Source of the DNA: Candidatus Aminicenans sakinawicola JGI OTU-1
Lineage (GTDB): Bacteria; Acidobacteriota; Aminicenantia; Aminicenantales; Aminicenantaceae
Assembly (NCBI GenBank): GCA_000493965.1
Contig: AWNV01000098.1
Span: 1-8,544 of the forward strand
DNA: 8,544 nucleotides
Reading direction: 5' to 3'
Shown: positions 4,828 through 8,544 of the stretch, in pieces
Position numbering within the stretch: position 1 is the stretch's first letter
Layout: the number at the start of each line of letters is the position of its first letter
Notes under the pieces: generated by a model
Databases searched by the model: none
What the model was told of the DNA's origin: nothing
What the model saw: the letters and a program-made list of their open reading frames with translations, nothing else
Translations under genes and position numbers: made by a program

Positions 4828-5845
4828 AAAAATAAAGTCCTATAGTAAATCTAAAATAGCAACATATCCAAAATCACTAAACGAGGGTACTCTTAACAAA
4901 AAAGCCATCAACAATCTCCTGGAGTTCATGAAAGACAAAGGGATGTCGGTCGAGAGGCTGCCTGCTGAAATTCTTAAACAAACGGGTTATCGGCCCAAAA
5001 TTGAATATTGGTCATGCCGAGGAAATCAGAATTGGGAGGGACTCGTTGTGGGGTTCCCCAGAACTAAGAACGACCTTTCAACGAGAAATGTCGGGACTCC
5101 TTTCCTCCGGAAGCTCCTTTACCCAATGCTGATCCTACACAGAAGTCTAACATACTATTATTCCCGCCCTATGCCCTGTCTCTACCTGATCGGGGATTGT
5201 TTTGATGATGTTTTCCTGCGGAAATTCCGGTTTTTAAGTTCTCTAGTTCCTCATGTCATTGTTTTGAGTGGAGATCTTCAGAGATGGGTTTACAGAAAAG
5301 CGGGCCATAAGCCTACAAAAAAACCAGACAAAATCAATGAGTATTATCTCCAGAAATTCTTATGTGAGCGGATGAGTTCCAAAAAGGGACTGCAACTTCC
5401 TATAAGTTTAGGTAAGAGCATCCAGATCGATCTAATCTCCTATGAAGTTCCGACTGTGGCCAGCGGGTTGAAAACCGAGAGACTGGATATTTTAGGTTAT
5501 GACCTGGACGACAATTCGCTTATCGCCTTCGAAATCAAAGGCTTTGATGCTAGTCGGCCTGAACTGGAGAATTTGTTTTTCCAGGGATTGGAGCATCAAA
5601 ACTGGCTGGAAGAAAACAAGATGGCCGTGAAATTTGCAATCGACGTCTTGATGGGAAAGAAGATCAACACAAGAAAACGAGTGAAACTGATTCTGGGTTT
5701 TTGTGGAGAGAAAATACCTAAACTATTTCTTGAAATGAAGACACAAGCCCTCAGGAGAGACCGCTTTCTTCAGATCGAATTCTGCCGCCTAATCCCTCCT
5801 CTAAAATATGGTGATGAGGTGAAGGTTGAACGTTTTAAACAGTGA
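4820..5845 (+). CDS. PD-(D/E)XK-type nuclease-like protein
   Basis: A 341-residue protein. ATG 4820 is preferred because GGAG at 4807-4810 is well spaced; TTG 4805 is a longer in-frame alternative that would include that ribosome site. The central-to-C-terminal part holds a PD-(D/E)XK-like core: a helix with acidic residues (NEYYLQKFLCERM, about 173-185), then ERLDILGYD with D223, then LIAFEIKGFD with E238 and K240, then a helix with E and Q (ELENLFFQGLEHQNWL). This arrangement is shared by many restriction and repair nucleases. The N-terminal 150 residues, with a predicted Rossmann-like hydrophobic strand near CLYLIGDCF, match nothing I recognise. No methyltransferase or helicase gene is adjacent, so a restriction system is not shown. 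Its G+C is visibly higher than that of its flanks, suggesting separate acquisition. Confidence 0.6.
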   Translation: MNKKIKSYSKSKIATYPKSLNEGTLNKKAINNLLEFMKDKGMSVERLPAEILKQTGYRPKIEYWSCRGNQNWEGLVVGFPRTKNDLSTRNVGTPFLRKLLYPMLILHRSLTYYYSRPMPCLYLIGDCFDDVFLRKFRFLSSLVPHVIVLSGDLQRWVYRKAGHKPTKKPDKINEYYLQKFLCERMSSKKGLQLPISLGKSIQIDLISYEVPTVASGLKTERLDILGYDLDDNSLIAFEIKGFDASRPELENLFFQGLEHQNWLEENKMAVKFAIDVLMGKKINTRKRVKLILGFCGEKIPKLFLEMKTQALRRDRFLQIEFCRLIPPLKYGDEVKVERFKQ

Positions 5846-5879
5846 ATTTCACAGATTTTGTTAATCAGGGGTATTTAAT

Positions 5880-6011
5880 TTGACATCTGAAAGATTTCCT
5901 AACGATGTAAAGAAGTTTATTGAAACAACTCCTTGGACCTTTGCAAAAACGCATGCTGATACATGGCCTCATCATTATATTGTAAGAGATAGGGTGGACG
6001 AGAAGCTTTAA
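5880..6011 (+). pseudogene. N-terminal remnant of an uncharacterised protein family
   Basis: TTG 5880 with AGGGG 8 bases upstream opens 43 codons starting LTSERFPNDVKKFIETTPWT and ending HYIVRDRVDEKL. The string FIE.TPWTFAKT....WPH.YIVR.RVDE is, as I remember it, the beginning of a widespread uncharacterised bacterial protein normally well over 100 residues. Here it stops at TAA 6009-6011, only 6 bp before a 76-bp repeat begins, so the rest of the gene has been replaced. It lies 34 bp after the nuclease and could have shared its transcript. Probably non-functional. Confidence 0.55.
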
Positions 6012-6017
6012 GATTAT

Positions 6018-6093
6018 TTCTGGGGTCGGACCGAACGAAGTGTTTTAATCTTCAGGAGTAAAACTGTAAAACGGCCTCAAGATCGGCCTTAAA
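6018..6093 (+). repeat. Dispersed 76-bp repeat, copy A
   Basis: Starts TTCTGGGGTCGGACCGAACG and ends CCTCAAGATCGGCCTTAAA. It aligns without gaps to 7417-7492 with 63 of 76 positions identical. It is richer in G+C than its surroundings and lies directly after a truncated gene. Together with copy B it brackets the toxin-antitoxin pair. Confidence 0.8.
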
Positions 6094-6292
6094 GCAATGG
6101 TTTTTGATAGGGAAAATCGCCTTTTAGAAAGAAATGTGTGTGCAACCGAAGGGAACTTCATACAAACATTTAATTCAATGCATGGACCACACATACATGA
6201 ACATGGTGTGATCAGGAATTGTGGAATATATTTAATGGTTATACTGACGATATCAAGGATACAGGGAAACTATGCGATATGGAGAATTCTAT
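6094..6292 (+). other. Non-coding stretch upstream of the toxin-antitoxin promoter
   Basis: An 86-codon frame (6097-6357) runs through here and ends in an ATGA overlap with the next gene, but its peptide has no recognisable domain and the true promoter and operators of that gene lie inside its last part. A short fragment in another frame (LWNIFNGYTDDIKDTGKLCD, around 6220-6280) looks more protein-like and may be decayed coding sequence. No intact gene can be supported. Confidence 0.4.
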
Positions 6293-6321
6293 TTGACAGA
6301 GAAATGCACACTCATTATAAT
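6293..6321 (+). promoter_or_regulatory. Consensus sigma-70 promoter of the MNT/HEPN operon
   Basis: TTGACA at 6293-6298 and TATAAT at 6316-6321 are separated by exactly 17 bp, a perfect match to the consensus at both boxes. The expected transcript starts near 6328, about 26 nt before ATG 6354. Such a strong promoter is normally kept in check; the palindromes overlapping the -10 fit that. Confidence 0.9.
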
Positions 6322-6344
6322 GAGCATATACTCAATATTATGAG
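6311..6344 (+). promoter_or_regulatory. Paired palindromic operators over the promoter
   Basis: CTCATTATAATGAG at 6311-6324 is a perfect 14-bp palindrome containing the -10 box. A near-copy, CTCAATATTATGAG, lies at 6331-6344, starting exactly 20 bp (about two helical turns) downstream. Both share CTCA and TGAG half-sites. A dimer or tetramer of a winged-helix protein bound here would block RNA polymerase. The first gene of the operon has such a domain, so autoregulation is the natural reading. Confidence 0.75.
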
Positions 6345-6353
6345 CATAAGAGA

Positions 6354-6920
6354 ATGAAGACAAATTTCATCACATTTACAAATCACCAAAAAGTCCTCAG
6401 CTTTCTAGTGAAGTATTCAGACAAAGAATTTTACGAAAGAGAGATTTCCAGGAAAATCGATATCAGCTTTGGCTCAGCCAATAAAGTTCTGAATGATCTC
6501 TATTCTGATGGATTATTAAATAGACAACAAAGAGGAAAAATGTATTTCTACAGTATAAATTCTGCTGACCCAATTTTTCGGCAATTCAAGATACTTAATA
6601 CAATTGTATTATTGCGGTCTTTAATTAATGAATTAAAAAAAGCAACCAGAAAAATTATTCTTTATGGAAGTTGTGCAGAGGGAACAGATACATCAAAAAG
6701 CGATATAGATCTTTTTATAATCTCCAATAATAATAAAAAAGCACTCCAAATAATTGAAAAATACTCCTTGGGAAAGGGCTTCGAAGAAATTAAAATCCAG
6801 CCTGTAATCTTTTCGCCATTAGAACTTTTAAAAAGTGAGAAAAGCGATAAAGAATTTCTGTCTTTAGTAAATGAAGGCATTGTTCTATGGGAAAAGATTA
6901 CAGATGAACGCGGAATTTAA
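6354..6920 (+). CDS. Winged-helix/MNT-type nucleotidyltransferase (antitoxin-like)
   Basis: A 188-residue protein with two domains. Residues about 10-70 form a winged helix-turn-helix (EREISRKIDISFGSANKVLN, then a wing near QQRGKMYFYSIN). Residues about 95-185 are a minimal nucleotidyltransferase: LYGS at 103-106, with G105-S106 followed by exactly ten residues and D117-I-D119, the GSX10DXD signature of MntA-type enzymes. In known MNT/HEPN pairs this component silences the HEPN RNase by transferring AMP or other nucleotides to it. I do not see an obvious third catalytic carboxylate (the IKIQPVIFS strand at about 146-154 is where one is often found). The extra DNA-binding domain fits repression of its own promoter. 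It overlaps the HEPN gene by 17 bp. Confidence 0.88.
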   Translation: MKTNFITFTNHQKVLSFLVKYSDKEFYEREISRKIDISFGSANKVLNDLYSDGLLNRQQRGKMYFYSINSADPIFRQFKILNTIVLLRSLINELKKATRKIILYGSCAEGTDTSKSDIDLFIISNNNKKALQIIEKYSLGKGFEEIKIQPVIFSPLELLKSEKSDKEFLSLVNEGIVLWEKITDERGI

Positions 6921-7338
6921 AGAATGTTTGGAGAGAAAGAAAATTATTGTATTTCCTAAGGGGAAGAAATTAGTAAACAAAGAATTAAAGTCAGCTCAAG
7001 AGGACTTAGAAAATGCTAAGTTCGGACTTATTCACAGGAAGTATAAGTGGCCTACAATTCAAGGTTATTATTCTATGTATCACACAGCAAGAGCACTATT
7101 ATTCTCTCAAGAATATCGTGAAAAAAGCCATTACTGTGTTTACATTGCAATAAAGGCCTTATTTGTTGAATCAGGAAAATTGGATTTCGAACTTGTCGAA
7201 GCTTTATATAATGCTATGATTTTGAGAGAAAATGCTGACTACAGAAGCCAGTCTTCAAAATCTGGAGCTATTTTAGTTTTAAAAAAAGCAGAAGAATTTC
7301 TAAAAAGAGCTAAGGAAATTTTAAATAAAATTTATTGA
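6904..7338 (+). CDS. HEPN-domain protein (toxin-like partner)
   Basis: A 144-residue all-helical protein from ATG 6904. A longer start at 6871 would lie deep in the antitoxin gene; 6904 has GGGA about ten bases upstream and overlaps the previous stop by 17 bp. The helices and the block GYYSMYHTARALLFSQEYRE followed by KSHYCVYIAIKALFVESG (about 54-91), plus ENADYRSQ (about 109-116), are hallmarks of HEPN proteins found with MNT nucleotidyltransferases. HEPN enzymes are metal-independent RNases using a conserved R...H motif; here R72 and H76 are three residues apart, one fewer than the commonest R-X4-6-H. Y77 or Y80 near the histidine could be a modification site by analogy with HepT. Whether it is an active toxin is not shown by sequence. 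Confidence 0.85.
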   Translation: MNAEFKECLERKKIIVFPKGKKLVNKELKSAQEDLENAKFGLIHRKYKWPTIQGYYSMYHTARALLFSQEYREKSHYCVYIAIKALFVESGKLDFELVEALYNAMILRENADYRSQSSKSGAILVLKKAEEFLKRAKEILNKIY

Positions 7339-7364
7339 AGAAACAGTTTTGTTTTACTTTGTGT

Positions 7365-7397
7365 TTTCGGAGTCTGGCCGCACAAAGTGTTTGAATC
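7365..7397 (+). repeat. Partial third copy of the dispersed repeat (B')
   Basis: TTTCGGAGTCTGGCCGCACA continuing to GTGTTTGAATC matches the first 33 bp of copies A and B (27 of 33 identical to B). It stops abruptly and is followed, at 7404-7412, by another short CTTGGGGTC start and then by the full copy B. Confidence 0.65.
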
Positions 7398-7416
7398 AAT
7401 CCCTTGGGGTCTTTTC

Positions 7417-7492
7417 TTTTGGGGTCGGGCCGCACGAACTGTTTGAATTTTCAAGAGTTAAAAAGAAAAACGTCCTCAAGATCGGCCTTAAG
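7417..7492 (+). repeat. Dispersed 76-bp repeat, copy B
   Basis: Starts TTTTGGGGTCGGGCCGCACG and ends with CCTCAAGATCGGCCTTAAG. It is 63 of 76 identical to copy A at 6018-6093, in the same orientation, and lies about 80 bp after the HEPN stop codon. The last 30 bp are the best conserved part. Confidence 0.8.
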
Positions 7493-7661
7493 GGAAGTCC
7501 AAACAGCTTCTACTGCAGCCCATCGCAGTCAGCGGTTGCCTTGCTTAACAATCTTGCCATGATAAGCCCTTCCCCCTGATCTGTGGGTAGAAGGTATAAC
7601 CCAGATTCTCACGACTGCGTTTATAGACCTCACTAATTAAAAACAAAGTTAGACCTCCTAT
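7493..7661 (+). other. Gene-free spacer with one hairpin
   Basis: No credible reading frame. An 8-bp stem (ATCT+GGGT at 7579-7588, with a 2-nt bulge, pairing with ACCCAGAT at 7599-7606) can form, but no T run follows, so it is not a clear terminator. The stretch 7493-7560 is relatively G+C-rich and may be decayed coding DNA. Confidence 0.4.
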
Positions 7662-7690
7662 TTGACATACATTCCAATTTCCTCAATAAT
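7662..7690 (+). promoter_or_regulatory. Promoter of the microprotein/M48 protease operon
   Basis: TTGACA at 7662-7667, 17-bp spacer, AATAAT at 7685-7690 (one mismatch to TATAAT). Transcription would start near 7697, about 20 nt before ATG 7718, with AGGATGA at 7704-7710 as ribosome site. Confidence 0.65.
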
Positions 7691-7717
7691 AATTTTTAAT
7701 CTTAGGATGATGTTCTA

Positions 7718-7804
7718 ATGTCTATAATGTTTGGTCCCTTCTGGTTTTGGGACATAGTGATAATCCTTTTGATTCTACCTCTGGCATTGACATTAATAAA
7801 GTAA
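7718..7804 (+). CDS. 28-residue single-span membrane microprotein
   Basis: ATG 7718 is preceded by AGGATGA (7704-7710) at a proper distance and by a good promoter. The 28-residue product starts MSIMFGPFWFWDIV and continues as an uninterrupted hydrophobic stretch (IILLILPLALTLI) ending in lysine. That is one membrane helix with an aromatic N-terminal end and a positive C-terminal end. It ends 8 bp before the start of an M48 membrane protease, so the two are probably translated together. It may be a subunit, regulator or substrate-like partner of the protease, or simply a leader for coupling; no family is known to me. Far too short for usual gene callers. Confidence 0.6.
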   Translation: MSIMFGPFWFWDIVIILLILPLALTLIK

Positions 7805-7812
7805 CTAATAAG

Positions 7813-8544
7813 ATGACAGAAATTCACCTCCTTCTTGACCGGGAAAAGCAGCTTCAGGCCAAGCTCTATGAAAAGGAGAAAAGACTGCTTGGCCTAGTCA
7901 GCATGTTCCTGTCGCTTGGCATTCTTCTCACCTTTTATTACAGTGGTTTTAGTGAATGGCTGGCAAATTTTTCTCTCGGTCACTCTATTATCTGGACTTT
8001 TCTCATCTACGTTGTAACTTTCCACCTTGTCTTTGCGCTCCTCAGCTTCCCGCTTCATTTTTATAGCGACTACCTTCATGAACATAAATGGAAATTTTCC
8101 AATCAGACAGTGAAAAGCTGGCTCTGGGAAAGCGTAAAATCATTTCTGGTCAGCCTGGTGATAGCATTTATTCTTTTAGGACTTCTCTTCTGGATTATGG
8201 CTTCCTACCCCCGGCTATGGTGGTTAATTGCTGGTCTGGCCATGGGAGTTATCAGTGTCATCTTCGCCACTCTCATACCTGTGGTTATCCTCCCCCTCTT
8301 TAATAAATATACTCCCATTGAAAACCCAGAACTTACCTCAGCTCTGGAAGTGATTCTCTCTGGTGGCGGGTTAAAAAGCAGCGGCTTTTTCAAGGAGGAT
8401 ATGAGCAAACAGACCAAGAAGGAAAATGCCTTTCTGGCAGGTCTTGGGAAAACCCGAAGGGTGGTACTCGGTGATAACCTGATGGATAATATGTCCATAC
8501 CTGAAATTGAGTCAATTATTGCCCATGAGGTAGGTCATTATAAG
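7813..8544 (+). CDS. Ste24-type M48 membrane metalloprotease (N-terminal part)
   Basis: ATG 7813 opens 244 codons with no stop before the window ends. The N-terminus has a cytoplasmic amphipathic segment, then membrane spans at about 29-50, 60-80, 108-130 and 134-158. The Ste24 signature follows in order: SFPLHFYSDYLHEHKWKFSN near 81-100, then SGFFKEDMSKQTKKENAFLAG and KTRRVVLGDNL near 194-225, then IESIIAHEVGHYK at the very end with the zinc motif HEVGH at 238-242. Family members are multi-span proteases of the inner membrane; eukaryotic relatives cleave prenylated CAAX proteins, and bacterial ones are thought to act in membrane protein quality control. The third zinc ligand and remaining spans lie beyond the window. 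Its base composition is higher in G+C than the neighbouring toxin-antitoxin genes. Only a weak ribosome site is present, consistent with coupling to the microprotein. Confidence 0.9.
   Translation, partial: MTEIHLLLDREKQLQAKLYEKEKRLLGLVSMFLSLGILLTFYYSGFSEWLANFSLGHSIIWTFLIYVVTFHLVFALLSFPLHFYSDYLHEHKWKFSNQTVKSWLWESVKSFLVSLVIAFILLGLLFWIMASYPRLWWLIAGLAMGVISVIFATLIPVVILPLFNKYTPIENPELTSALEVILSGGGLKSSGFFKEDMSKQTKKENAFLAGLGKTRRVVLGDNLMDNMSIPEIESIIAHEVGHYK

Noticed and set aside
6097..6357. 86-codon frame ending in an ATGA overlap with the MNT gene
   Set aside because: The peptide has no recognisable features, no ribosome site was seen, and a consensus promoter with two operators for the next gene lies inside it.
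7349..7579. 76-codon plus-strand frame over repeats B' and B
   Set aside because: It merely reads through the dispersed repeats; no ribosome site and no protein-like features.
7579..7606. tRNA or terminator at the bulged hairpin
   Set aside because: No cloverleaf can be completed around it and no T run follows.
7551..7655. Integron attC site from GCTTAAC and GTTAGAC
   Set aside because: The two 7-mers fit the degenerate core patterns but are not fully complementary, and no inner paired boxes lie between them; such matches are expected by chance.

Overview
The window looks like an accessory stretch of a bacterial chromosome. It is AT-rich overall. The PD-(D/E)XK nuclease gene and the M48 protease gene at the right edge are visibly richer in G+C than the response-regulator gene at the left and the toxin-antitoxin genes, so the region is compositionally mosaic. 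It has sigma-54-dependent regulation, Shine-Dalgarno sites, TTGACA/TATAAT-type promoters and IS3-family elements. A spirochaete or similar environmental Gram-negative is my guess from overall flavour only; nothing here fixes the taxon.

Left part (1-1710): the tail of a receiver-domain protein is followed 45 bp later by an intact NtrC-type sigma-54 response regulator, and then by the first 26 codons of a third gene. That third gene is cut off exactly where an insertion-sequence remnant begins. Middle left (1710-3552): a stack of mobile DNA. It holds the C-terminal third of one IS3-family transposase, a tandem array of four 24-bp units followed by a broken istA-like start (best explained as the end of an IS21-type element), and a complete IS3-family element with orfA, orfB and an A9 slippage site.

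Centre (3553-4805): on the minus strand, a two-gene operon of a small DUF5678-like protein and a retropepsin-like aspartic protease, with a strong promoter. Upstream of it is an unlisted 58-codon gene that may be read from a near-leaderless transcript. Centre right (4798-6011): a 341-residue PD-(D/E)XK-type nuclease preceded by a promoter and an overlapping 9-codon reading frame, then a 43-codon remnant of another gene.

Right (6018-7492): a toxin-antitoxin pair, a winged-helix/MNT nucleotidyltransferase with GSX10DXD overlapping a HEPN protein. It is driven by a perfect consensus promoter (TTGACA-17-TATAAT) whose -10 box lies inside a perfect 14-bp palindrome, with a second near-copy exactly 20 bp downstream. 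The pair lies between two 76-bp direct repeats (about 83% identical, ungapped), with a third partial copy. Right edge (7662-8544): a promoter, a 28-residue single-span membrane microprotein, and the N-terminal 244 residues of a Ste24-type M48 membrane protease, ending at the HEVGH zinc motif.

The most interesting points are the repeat-bounded, operator-controlled MNT/HEPN cassette, the small genes at 4376-4552 and 7718-7804, and the layered insertion elements that cut off a gene of the two-component operon.
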